DNA from: Apium graveolens
Taxonomy: Eukaryota; Streptophyta; Magnoliopsida; Apiales; Apiaceae
Direction: 5' to 3'
Assembly (NCBI RefSeq): GCF_009905375.1
Contig: NC_133650.1
Coordinates: 172,874,518 to 172,938,517, forward strand
DNA: 64,000 nucleotides
A program made the translations under genes and the position numbers. This document shows, piece after piece, positions 11,645 through 22,689 of this stretch. The stretch's first letter is position 1; each line of letters begins with the position of its first letter. Under the pieces are notes generated by a model, which did not search any database, was not told the DNA's origin, and saw only the letters and a program-made list of their open reading frames with translations.

Positions 11645-13317
11645 TGTTGGATTTTTAACGCAGCGGGGTCATGGCAAAACACTTTTACACATACAAAATC
11701 CAAATAAAAGCATATAAATCTTGAATAAAAATTCGAGGGATCGAATCTAACCTTTAAAAATAATTCGGAGACAACGATCAGAGATCCTTAGCAGTTGCTC
11801 CTCAAGCGTGAAGCACTCCACCGGTATCCACCAAGAAAACGATGTTAAGGAGGAGGAAGGAGGTGGAGAGAATTGGGTTTTCCAAACTTTTTGGGTTTTC
11901 GGGTTAGATGTGGGTTGGAATAAAATAGGGTCTATAATAGTGTATTTATAGGCAAAATTTTCACCTGAAATTTTCCCATAAATAATATTATTATTATCCT
12001 ATTTATTATTCTCATTAATAATTAAAACACCTTTTAATTATTAATCCTTTTTCTAAACACTTTAGAAATAATTCTCTCTCTTGATTTAATTTCCAAAAAT
12101 TAAATCCTTAATTAATAATATTAAGAACTTTTCTTAATTAATTTATAATCAATTAAATCTCATTTAATCAATTATTAAATTTGCCAATTAATTATTTATT
12201 TCATAAATAAATAATTATTAGCCATTATTAATTAATTCCTCCACCATTAAATCATTCTGTTTTTATTGTGTGACCCTGTAGGTTCAATATTAAGCCGGTA
12301 GTAGAAATAAATAATAATAAAACTATTTTATCATTATTTATATAAATTCTCTAATTTATTGAATATGATTAATTAATTAATCACATTTATTCTACATCGT
12401 GAGTGATGCTTCTCAACATATCGCGACTATCCGGATAATATGAATTCACTGCTTAGAATACCAAGAACCTGTCAGTGAATAGTTACCGTACAATAAACTC
12501 CTTCTACCCTACAATGTCCCGATTAAATACAAGGCATGGATCTCGTGTCAAGCCTATCTAATTCAATCACTTTGCTTACCATTTACTATGCGTAGTTCTA
12601 TGCAAATTAGAAACTCCTTTCTAATTTCATTTACTCTGGCCACAGATTCCTGAACTAGCATAAGTGGATCAGCCTTGAACATTCGCTTCCTTCACTGGAA
12701 GGGGTAGATCCTTTATTGATCATACACTATCTTCGTGTACAAATTCCTATACCCAGAAGAGCCCTAATAATTGTCCCTGGAGACTAAGAACTAAACCAAA
12801 GCATAGTTCAGTGTACACAAGATGACTATGATGACCTCAAGTCTAAGGATACTTGTACAACTATCACTAGGTGAACAACTGCTGAAACGTGAGTGAACTC
12901 CATCAGTTGTTCAGCTGTGCGAGTCATGTTCAGTGAACTTATTCTATAATAAGCACCTACATACTAGCTATAGTGTCACCACACAAATGTCTATGAGAAC
13001 AGACATCCTTCATAATGAAGCAAGCATAGTATGTACCGATCTTTGCGGATTATTAATTACCAGTTAGTAATCCTATGACCAGGAACTATTTAAGTTTAAA
13101 GTTATCATCTTTTTAGGTCTCACTATTATGATCTCATCATAATCCATAAAAAGCTTTACTCTAGACTATGGTATATCTTATTTAAACACTTAAATAGATA
13201 AAGCCCGTAATAAAAACAAAACAAGTCTTTTATTAATATCAATGAAATCAAAACAGATTACATAAAAGTTATTCCTAAATCCTCATACATGATTGGACTT
13301 AGGACATATTCCTTTCA
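11645..13317 (-). repeat. C1 5' LTR
   Basis: It is 1673 bp, TGTTGGATTTT to CCTTTCA on the + strand. A minus-strand TATA box, TATAAATA, lies at 11943-11950, so transcription should start within roughly 30 bp below it and run toward the leader. Target duplication AGAAC follows at 13318-13322. Confidence 0.95.
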
Positions 13318-13322
13318 AGAAC
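13318..13322. repeat. Target site duplication of C1, right copy (AGAAC)
   Basis: Exact match to 5311-5315. Confidence 0.95.
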
Positions 13323-15790
13323 ACCGCATTCAGAACCAGATATGGGCATTATGAGTTTCTAGTGATGGCATTTGGATTAACCAACGCACCAGCAGCTTTC
13401 ACGGATCTGATGAATCGAGTATTCAAAAAGTATTTGGATAAATTCGTGATTGTGTTTATAGACGACATTCTGATCTATTCCAAAACAGAAGAGGAGCACG
13501 TAGAGCACTTGAGGATAGTTCTGGAGATACTGCGACAGGAGAAATTGTACTCAAAGTTTTCCAAGTGTGAATTTTGGTTAAAAGAAGTACGATTTCTTGG
13601 GCACATGAATAGCAATAAAGGAGTGGAAGTGGGTCCAGCAAAGATTAAAGCCATAATCAATTGGGAGAGGCCAAAAACACTAACAGAAGTACAAAGTTTT
13701 ATGGGATTAGTAGGTTACTACAGAAGATTCGTGCAAGATTTTGTAAAGATAGCTACGCCGTTGACAAAGCTCACCAGGAAGAATCAGAAATTTGAATGGG
13801 ACGAGAAGTGCGAAGAGAGTTTCCAAGAATTAAAGAATAGATTAGTATCTTCTCCAGTACTAGTCTTACCAGATGATCACGGAAATTTTATGATTTACAG
13901 TGACGCGTCATACAAAGGATTGGGATGTGTTTTGATGCAACATGACAAGGTGATAGCCTACGCTTCAAGACAGTTGAAACCATATAAAGAGAAGTATCCA
14001 ACTCATGATCTTGAATTGGCAGCTATACTGTTTGCATTGAAGATTTGGAGGCATTATCTTTATGGGGAAAAGTGCGAGATCTACACGGACCACAAGAGTT
14101 TGAAGTATATCTTCACCCAGAAGGAATTGAACATGAGGCAGAGAAGATGGTTAGAACTAATCAAGGATTACGACTGTACCATCAACTATCATCCAGGCAA
14201 AGCAAATGTGGTGGCCGATGCTCTGAGCAGAAAAGAAAGGTTGAATATGATAATTTCATCTGAAGAATTGATCAAGGAATTTGAGAAGCTGGAAATAGAG
14301 GTCACTATCCCAAGTATATCTATAGAGGTATTGTGTGCAATGTCTTTTCAACCAGAACTATTAGAGAAAATAAGAAGATGTCAGGAAGAAGTAATGAGCC
14401 ATGAACGAGATAGTTTGACAGGAGAAGAGATAGGGAGTCAAAAGGATGATAAAGGAATATTAAGATTTTCTTCCAGAATATGGATACCCAATGTAGCCGA
14501 GCTGAAAGATGAAATCCTTCGAGACGCTCACAACTCCAGATATTCAATTCATCCCGGAAGTACGAAGATGTACAGAGACTTAAGAGAAAACTTTTGGTGG
14601 CCAAGCATGAAGAAGGAAATTGCAGAATGGGTAAGTAAATGTTATACTTTCCAGCGAGTCAAAGCGGAACATCAAAGGCCCAATAGACTGATACAACCAT
14701 TGGACATTCCAGAATGGAAGTGGGAACATATCGTGATGGATTTCGTAGTTGGATTACCAAGGACCAGGTCTAATCATGATGCTATTTGGGTTATTATCGA
14801 TAGACTGACGAAGTTAGCGCATTTTCTTCCTATCAACGAGAGATTCTCAATGGATAAATTGGTACGGTTATATCTTAAGGAAATTGTGACCCGACATGGA
14901 GTTCCAGTATCCATAGTTTCAGACAGAGATCCTCGATTTAATTCAAGATTTTGGAAAAGTTTTCAAGATTATCTCAGAACGAAGCTGAACATGAGTACCG
15001 CGTATCATCCGCAGACAGACGATCAAAGTGAAAGGACGATTCAGACTATTGAAGATATGTTAAGGATATGTGCACTAGATTTTGAAGGGAGTTGGGACGA
15101 ACATTTACCATTGGTTGAGTTCTCCTACAACAACAGCTATCATGCCAGTATTGGGATGCCGCCTTACGAAGCTTTATATGGGAGAAGATGCAGATCTCCA
15201 ATATGTTGGGAAGAAGTCGGTGAGAGAAAGATTTTGGGTCCAGAATTGATCCAGCAGACGAAAGAGAAAATATAACTCATTCGGAAATGATTAGTAGCAG
15301 CTCAAGATTGCCAATACAAATATGCTGATCCTTCCAGAAAGGATATGGAATTTGAAGTTGGTGAAGCAATACTATTAAAGGTTTTGCCTTGGAAAGGTTT
15401 ATCAAGATTTGGAAAGAAAGGAAAGATGAGTCCACGTTATGTTGGCCCTTTTGAGATTTTGAGGCGTGCGGGAAAGGTTGCGTACGAGTTAGCATTACCA
15501 CCTCACATGCAGCATATCCACAACGTGTTCCACGTGTCAATGTTGAAGCGTTATTTGCCTGATTCGAACCATGTGATAGAATATGAGCCAATCGAGATTC
15601 AGCCAGATTTATCTTTTGTAGAGCAACCAGTGCAGATTTTAGATAGGAAAGAAAGAGTGCTTAGGAATAAGTTCGTGTCATTAGTATGAGTTTTGTGGAG
15701 GAATCCCAAGGTTGAAGAGTCGACTTAGGAATTGGGAAGTGAAATGCGATCCAAGTATCCTCACTTATTTTCCTAGGCTGATTCTGAGGA
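13323..15790 (+). pseudogene. Element A RT C-terminus, RNase H, integrase and C-terminal tail
   Basis: This continues the frame that stops at 5315. It contains the RT core with [12 protein letters not shown] (the YVDD-equivalent FIDD), RNase H ([13 protein letters not shown], then a TDHKSLKYI segment), the integrase zinc-binding HHCC region (near 14540-14660, where the second cysteine pair reads CYTFQ so one cysteine is lost), the DDE core ([12 protein letters not shown] and SDRDPRF) and a GPFEILRRAGKVAYELAL segment. The tail VLWRNPKVEES at 15691-15725 resembles the chromodomain-like end of Tekay. Stops occur at 15273, about 15288, 15687 and about 15724, all in one frame. It is inactive. Confidence 0.9.
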
Positions 15791-15802
15791 TAGAATCCTA
15801 TT

Positions 15803-15814
15803 AAGGGGGAAGGA
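15803..15814 (+). other. Element A polypurine tract
   Basis: AAGGGGGAAGGA lies directly before the 3' LTR start TGTAATATCC. Confidence 0.9.
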
Positions 15815-15922
15815 TGTAATATCCGGGAAAATTATGTGAATATTATGTGTTAAATAAATAAATATTATGTGTTTTATAAATTTAAAGTGATCATTGCCAT
15901 GATATTAGATGTTACAGTTGTT

Positions 15923-15927
15923 ATGTG
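15923..15927. repeat. Target site duplication of C2, left copy (ATGTG)
   Basis: ATGTG precedes the C2 LTR and recurs exactly at 24353-24357 after it. Confidence 0.93.
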
Positions 15928-17590
15928 TGCAGGATTTTATCAATCACGGAAGCATAGTAAAATAATTTTCATGATATAAAATCCATATAATATGCATACA
16001 GATCGTAAATTAAATCGAGGGATCGTTTCTAACCTTTAAAAGCGATCCAAGAACCACGAGCGGAGCTCCCTAGCACCTGCTCCTTAAGTGTGAAGCACTC
16101 CACCGGTATCCACCAAGAAATCGATGTAATGGAGGAGGAGGAGTTGGAGAGAATTAGGGTTTTGAAATTTTTTACTTTAGGACAAAATAAGGGTTTATAA
16201 TAGTATATTTATAGGCAAAATTTTTAGCTGAAAATTTTCCCATAAAATATTATTATTATTAACCCTTTATTCTTATTAACCTATTAACTAATAATTAAAA
16301 CACCTTTTAATTATTAATCCTTTTTCTAAACACTTTAGAAATAATTCTCTCACTTGATTTAATTTCCAAAATTAAATTCTTAATTAATAATATTAAGAAC
16401 TTTTCTTAATTAATTTATAATTAATTAAATCTCATTTAATCAATTATTAAATTTGCTAATTAATTATTTATTTCACAAATAAATAATTGCCAGCCATTAT
16501 TAATTAATTCCTCCACCATTAAATCATTCTCTTTTATGTTGTGACCCTGTAGGTTCAATATTAAGCCGGTAGTAGAAATAAATAATAATAAAACTATTTT
16601 ATCATTATTAATATAAATTCTCTAATTCATTAAATATGATTAATTAATCATATTTATTCTACATCGTTAGGGATACTTCTCAGCATATCGCGACTATCCA
16701 GATAATACGAATTCACTGCTTATAATACCAAGAACCCATTTAGTGAGTAGTTACCATACAATCAATTCCTTCCACCCTGCAATGTCACGATTAAATACAA
16801 GACATGGAACTTGTGTCAAGCCTATCTTATTTAATCATTTGCTTTCCCATTCACTATGCTTAGTTCAATTTAATATAAATTAGAAACTCCTTTTTCATTT
16901 CATTCACTCTGGCCAGAGATTCCTGAACTAGCATAAGTGGATCATCATTGAACATTCTCTTCCTTCACTGGAAGGGGTAGATCCTTTATTGATCATACAC
17001 TATCTTTGTGTACAAATTCCTATACCCAGTAGAGCCCTTATAATTGTCCCTTGAGACTAAGAACTAAACCACAGCATAGTTCAGTGTACACAAGATGACT
17101 ATGATGACCTCAAGTCTAAGGATACTTGTACAACTATCACTATGTGAACAACTACTGACACGTGAGTGAACTCCATCAGTTGGTATTCTGTGTGAGTCAT
17201 GTTCATTGAACTTATTCTATAATAAGCACCTACATACTAGCTTTAGTGTCACCAAACAAATGTCTATGAGAACAGAAAGCCTTCATAATGAAGCAAGCAT
17301 AGTATGTACCGATCTTTGCGGATTATTAATTACCAGTTAGTAATCCTACGACCAGGAACTATTTAAGTTTAGAGTTATCATCTTTTTGGTCTCATTATTA
17401 TGATCTCATCACAATCCATAAAAAGCTTTACTTTAAACTGTGGTATATCTTATTTAAACACTTAAAATAGATAGAGCCCGCAAAAAAAACAAAACAAGTC
17501 TTTTATTAATATCAATGAAATCAAAACAGATTACATAAAAGTTTTTTCTAAATCCTCATACATGATTGGACTTAGGGCATATCTCTTTCA
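15928..17590 (-). repeat. C2 3' LTR
   Basis: 1663 bp, TGCAGGATTTTATC to ATATCTCTTTCA on the + strand; partner of 22690-24352. No gene is present. Confidence 0.95.
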
Positions 17591-17602
17591 ATCTCCCACT
17601 TG
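17591..17602 (-). other. C2 polypurine tract
   Basis: CAAGTGGGAGAT on the minus strand, directly before the LTR start TGAAAGAGATA. Confidence 0.85.
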
Positions 17603-17604
17603 TA

Positions 17605-19196
17605 CTAAAGCCAATCACTCTGGTATCTAATACCCATCTTGTCTTTATGACGATCAAAGTGACTTTGAGAAAGTGGCTTTGTTAAAGGGTCTGCTATGTT
17701 GTTATGTGTGTCAACTCTCATGACGTTGACATCTCCTCTTTCAACAATCTCCCTAATCAGATGAAAGCGCCGCAGGACATGTTTGGAAATTTTATGAGAC
17801 CTAGGTTCCTTGGCTTGTGCTATTGTTGCGTTGTTATCACAATATAACACAATAGGCTCTTCAACGCTAGGAACAACTCCCAATTTGGAAACAAATTTCC
17901 TCATCTAAACGGCTTCTTTTGTAGCCTCACATACAACTATATATTCTGCTTCCGCTGTGGAGTCAGCCGTTGTACACTGTTTGGAACTCTTCCAACTAAT
18001 CGCACCACCATTCAGAGTAAAAACGTACCCTGACATGGATTTGCTATCACTTTCTGATTGAAAACTAGAGTCAGTATTACCCTCTATTTTCAACTCAGAT
18101 TCACCACCAAAAATAAGAAAAATGTCCTTAGTCCTTCGCAAGTACTTAAGGATGTTCTTCACTGCTTTCCAGTGGTTTTCACCTGGATTGGACTGATATC
18201 TGCTCGTCACACTAATTGATTAAGCAACATCAGGCCTAGTACACAACATCGCGTACATGATAGATCCTATTGCTGAAGCATAAGGAATCTTACTCATACG
18301 CTCTCTTTCCTCAGGTGTCTTAGGAGACATTTTTCGGAAAGGGACACTCTATGGCTCATCGGTATGAGACCTCTTTTGGAGTTTTCCATGCTAAACCTTT
18401 TAAGCACTTTCTGGATGTATGTACCCTGGGTAAGACCTATCATTCTTCTAGATCTATCTCTATAGATCTTCATACCGAGAATGTAGGATGCTTCTCCCAA
18501 GTCCTTCATGGTGAAGTTCTTTGATAGCCATACTTTGACTGATTGCAGCATCGGTATATCATTTCCTATAAGAAGTATGTCATCTACATACAATACAAGA
18601 AATGTTACCGTGCTCCCACTAACCTTCTTGTAGACACATGGTTCATCTATGTTTTTGATAAAACCAAACTCTTTGATTGTCTCATCAAAACGGATGTTCC
18701 ATCTACGAAAAGCTTGCCTTAAACCATATATGGTTCGCAGCAGCTTACATACTAGGTGTTCTTTTCCCTTGGAAAGAAAACCCTCTGGCTGTGTCATATA
18801 CACTTCCTCCTCAAGTTCCCCATTGAGGAAGGCCGTTTTAACGTCCATTTGCCAGACCTCATAGTCGTAGTAAGCAGAAATCGCAAGCAAAATCCGAATT
18901 GATTTTAGCAGGGCTACAGGCGAAAAAGTTTCATCAAAGTCAATCCCTTGCCTTTGTTTGAATCCTTTTTCCACGAGCCTGGCCTTATAGGTCTCCACCT
19001 GGCCATCTGCTCCAATCTTTCTTTTGTATACCCACTTGCACCCAATAGGCTTAACACCTTCAGGCGCCTCAACCATAGTCCATACTTGGTTGGTATAAAT
19101 AGATTCCATTTCGGATTTCATGGCACTATGCCATTTCTCTGAGTCCACACTACTCATAGCCTCAGTATAGGTCACAGGGTCATCATCATCAATGAT
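17605..19196 (-). pseudogene. C2 reverse transcriptase and RNase H
   Basis: On the minus strand the Ty1/copia RT domain runs 19175-18294: KWVYKRKIGADGQVETYKAR, then WQMDVKTAFLNGELEEEVYM, then the catalytic box VLYVDDILLIGND. A frameshift falls between 18294 and 18210. RNase H follows (18210-17605), with STAEAEYIVVCEATKEAV, then a single stop where tryptophan is expected, then CDNNATIAQAKEP and VDTHNNIADPLTKPLSQSHF. It copied element RNA into DNA in the particle. The stop after VIENDNE (about 19197) sits where C1 has an intact TTG codon. Otherwise the catalytic aspartates are intact. Confidence 0.9.
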
Positions 19197-19199
19197 CGA

Positions 19200-20255
19200 C
19201 TACTCATTGTCATTCTCAATGACAAGGCCATAATACCTCTCAGGTTGGCGAGACACTCTCCCGGTCCTATGAATGGGTTGTTCCACAGAAGGTTGTTCAG
19301 ACTGAACAGGTGTTTCCACTTGATCCGTAGTAGTTTGTGCTTCTTGAACTTCATCAAGTTCAACTTTGCTCCCACTATTTTGCTTCAAGGATAAACTACT
19401 TTCCCAAGATGGTAGCATGTCTGGAGACAAACACCCGATGATCGGTGTAAAAGTAATACCCCAAAGTCTCTTTAGGATATCCCACAAAATTAATTTTACA
19501 GATCGAGATTCCAGCTTATCTGGGTCAACTTTCTTGACATAAGCTGGACATCCCCAAATCTTAACGTGTTTAAGACTCGGTTTCCTTTCTTTCCATATCT
19601 CATATGGAGTTTGAGGAACAGATTTGGAAGGCACCTTATTCAGTAAATATGCTGAGGTTTCCAATGCATAATCCCATAGGAATACTGGAAGATTCACATA
19701 GCTCATCATGGACCGAACCATGTCTAACAAAGTTCGATTTCTCCTTTCAGATACCCCATTCAACTGTGGAGTATATGGAGGAGTCCACTGGGAGACTATA
19801 CCATTTTCTTTGAGATAATCTAGAAACTCTCCATTCAAGTATTCACCACCTCGATCTGATCGAAGAGTTATAATACTATGTTTGGTTTGTTTCTCCACTT
19901 CATGTTTATATTCTTTGAACTTTTCAAAGGCTTCAGACTTGTGTTTCATCAAATACACATATCCGAATCTAGATTTATCATCTATGAAAGTAATGAAGTA
20001 TGAAAATCCACCCATGGCTTGTATAGACATTGGTCCACATACATCTGTGTGTACCAATCTTAGCAAATCTACAGCCCTCTCTCCATGTCCACTAAATGGA
20101 GATTTGGTCATTTTACCCAATAGACAAGACTCACATGTAGGATATGATTCAAAATCAAAGGGGTCAAGTAACCCTTCCTTATGCAATGTCCGCAGTCTAT
20201 TTTCACTAATATGACCTAGCCTACAGTGCCATAAATAGGTCAGATTTTCATCATC
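19200..20255 (-). pseudogene. C2 integrase
   Basis: This is in frame with the protease region upstream and RT downstream. The zinc-binding end has the CESCLLGKMTKSPF segment. The DDE core shows the first Asp in VHTDVCGPM, the second in [12 protein letters not shown] and Glu in GVSERRNRTLLD. The C-terminal part includes [15 protein letters not shown] and an acidic/serine-rich linker toward RT. It inserted cDNA into host DNA. A TGA at about 20256 separates it from the protease part. Confidence 0.9.
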
Positions 20256-20864
20256 TCATTTTCTTTTATTAGCTTGTTCAATCTGAAGTAAATCATGCTC
20301 TACGTCAGATACATACAGACCATTATTTAAAATACCATGTCCATAAAGAATATTATCTCTAAGAATAGAACATTCATTATTCTTAATAATAAATGAAAAA
20401 CCATCCAAATCCAACATAAGAATAAAAACAATATTCCTCACAATAGAGGGAACGTAATAACAATTATTCAAAATAATAGTCTTGCCCGTAGGCATATGTA
20501 AACTAAATGATCCTACAGATATGGCCGCAACCCTTGCTCCATTGCCCATACGTAGAATCACCTCATCTTTTTCAAGAGTCCTACTTCCCTTTAGTCCTTG
20601 CAATGAATTGCAAATATGAGAACCACAGGCGGTATCTAATACCCAAGTAGAAATTTGACCTAGTGACATATTAACTTCGATCATGAACATGCCTGAATCA
20701 GAAGCGGTAGTCTCACTACCCTTCTTCTTCTTCAATTCTGCAAGGTAAACCTTGCAGTTCCTCTTCCAGTGCCCCACCTTGTTACAGTGAAAGCAAATAG
20801 CTAAATTAGGACCGGTCAACTTGTGAGCATCTAGTATGCTCCGGAGTGATAGTGCAGAAGACAT
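20256..20864 (-). pseudogene. C2 gag remnant, zinc knuckle and protease
   Basis: The start is the ATG at 20864 (MSSALSLRSILDAHKL), as in C1. After about 20 residues the frame passes directly into the zinc knuckle CFHCNKVGHWKRNC. The capsid domain present in C1 (roughly 700 bp) is gone. The protease follows with VLDTACGSHICNSLQGL, where the usual DSG/DTG reads DTAC, and RMGNGARVAAISVGSF. The deletion keeps the reading frame. It could not form particles by itself. Confidence 0.88.
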
Positions 20865-21052
20865 GATGAATATAGTAAATCTGTAAATGATAAACACATA
20901 ACAACACTTAGCAAATATTCAATTTCATTTCAAAACACTATATGAATCGGGTCTTTATTCATAAGTGGCTCCCACTAGTTTTTCAAATTTATACAACCCC
21001 TAAGTGTAAATTAAGCATTCATAATGCTAGTGGGAATAGGGATCCTACATTC

Positions 21053-21384
21053 CATCACACAACCTCGGCTGTAGCATGAAATGTCATGTGATGTTCAATA
21101 GGTAGACAACTCTTGTCAATTACATCTTATGTTATTCCCTAATATAACTTTAGCCTCTTGAATAATTGAGTCACAGCTATAGCACGACAAACTCAATATT
21201 CTAAGTCAAGTCTAACCCAACATTTCGTACAATTGAATCAGTCTCCAACGGCCGACGGCTGTAGCACGTAACGACCTTTAGATTCTAATTCAATGTACAC
21301 ATCTCTATGTAATAGACATGTATTTCTTATTTCGAAATCAAAGCCCTCGGCTGTAGCACGAAACGACAATGATTTAAAAATAAG
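21053..21384 (-). other. C2 leader stem-loop array with shared loop
   Basis: Units correspond to those in C1: 21053-21093 (CATCACA with TGTGATG, perfect), 21165-21197 (ATTGAGT with ACTCAAT), 21227-21298 (GTACAATTGAAT with ATTCAATGTAC) and 21326-21384 (CTTATTTCGAAATCA with TGATTTAAAAATAAG). The loop motif CGTGCTACAG on the minus strand is kept in units 3 and 4, and with single changes in units 1 and 2. In unit 1 the fourth base pair is C-G here and T-A in C1, a compensatory change. Confidence 0.7.
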
Positions 21385-22086
21385 AACCACTTTCTATCAT
21401 GTTGGAAGGCTATGACCGACAAAAGCCCGTTGTGTCATTGGCCAATTACTACTTGATATTATTTAATTTTAGAGGGATTATATTACGTTACAATCATAAT
21501 CATATTATAAAGAGATTCTTCCTTTTAAATTAAATATTTCAAATCAATAATCGATAATCAGATGATTCCCAGATCGGGTGGAGCATTATCAAGAGGGGTC
21601 TCTTAATAACCCTTTCTTACAGATAGAAACTTGTTGTTGACAGAATCATCCTTTCTCTCAATATTGAAAATTCATATTCAATTACGTGTTTCATAAACAC
21701 AAGAATCTCATAATCGTATTCATAATATTTATATTGTCATGAAACAATTTCACTATACTAGATTGTCTAACAAACGCCTTATGTTAATTAAGTTCACCTA
21801 AATCTATCATCCAATGGTAAACATAGGCATATATCACATATATAAGTATGAATAAATGTAAAGGTAGGCATGTTAAATCATGTAGCATATTAGTCTAAGC
21901 ATTATACATCTCTATGTATCACATGAGGCATTTAAAAGTAATTAAAACAGTTAAAAACATGCTTTAAAACACTTCTGTTAGCTATAAACAATCCGAAACA
22001 ATTTCAAAAAATACAATATAATATACCATTAGATGCGTCTCGAAAAGACGAATCAAACGGCACCAAGCTCGCTCCATTCTGACCCT

Positions 22087-22300
22087 CCACGCGCCCCGAG
22101 AAGGTAAGCCACGCGCCGCCACGCGCACACGCGCTGTCAAGCGCGTGTCTGACTCTCTTCCACGCGCCCCCACGCGCACACGCGCCTCACACGCCTCACG
22201 CGCCCAAAACCCTAAGCTGACCGTTGACCCGCTCGTGTCTGACACGCGCCGCGCGTGACACACCAGCGCGTGAGCCCCATGCGCGCATGCCAGACGCGCA
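22087..22300. repeat. CACGCGC-rich repeat cluster in C2 leader
   Basis: At least ten copies of CACGCG or its complement CGCGTG occur in about 210 bp, in direct and inverted orientation, in an otherwise AT-rich leader. The position corresponds to the palindrome cluster of C1, but the sequence is unrelated. Confidence 0.85.
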
Positions 22301-22676
22301 GTCCTCCCCCTATTCTGACAGTCGCCGCTGCCTTTACACTTTATCGGAGGTCGTGCCTCCATCAACATATGTGCTCTTCTTTAATTACCAGCAGAATATA
22401 ATATATATATATATACATATATTTTATTACGAATTTTAATTAATACAACTTAAAAAATTTATAATAATTAATCTACTCATCATAAAATTATGAAAAAAAT
22501 ACCCAGACGATCTACAACACTTGTAGAACCCAGATATACAGTCAAAATAATTCTGAGAAACAATTTCTAATCAGTCATAATTAATCCATGATATAACTTG
22601 TAAAAATCATAATTAATTCATACAAGCACATAAAATTCTGAAATTTTTATCACAGATCAATATGCATACAACCTAT

Positions 22677-22688
22677 GCTCTGATACCA
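22677..22688 (-). other. C2 primer binding site
   Basis: GCTCTGATACCA on the + strand, reverse complement of the initiator tRNA-Met primer site, one base from the 5' LTR. Confidence 0.93.
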
Positions 22689-22689
22689 T

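Larger units (their letters stand above)
5316..13317 (-). mobile_element. C1: Ty1/copia element, internally deleted, minus strand
   Basis: It has two 1673 bp LTRs, a minus-strand primer site (11632-11643), a long leader, gag, remnants of protease, integrase, RT and RNase H, and a polypurine tract next to the left LTR. The LTRs differ at roughly 30-35 positions by eye, about 2%, so the insertion is relatively recent. Gene order gag-protease-integrase-RT-RNase H is that of Ty1/copia. C1 keeps gag but has lost most of RT and RNase H by internal deletion, so it could only move with help. I cannot place it securely in a named lineage. Confidence 0.93.
20865..22676 (-). other. C2 untranslated leader, ~1.8 kb
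   Basis: It aligns with the C1 leader for most of its length and keeps all four stem-loops (21053-21384). Between about 22060 and 22360 it carries GC-rich sequence not present in C1. The ORFs in the GC-rich part on both strands (21982-22439) look like by-products of the repeat and have no domain. Confidence 0.8.

Noticed and set aside
21982..22439. ORFs on both strands in the GC-rich part of the C2 leader
   Set aside because: They exist because the CACGCGC repeat has few stop codons. The encoded peptides are Arg/Ala/His-rich low complexity and lie in an untranslated leader.
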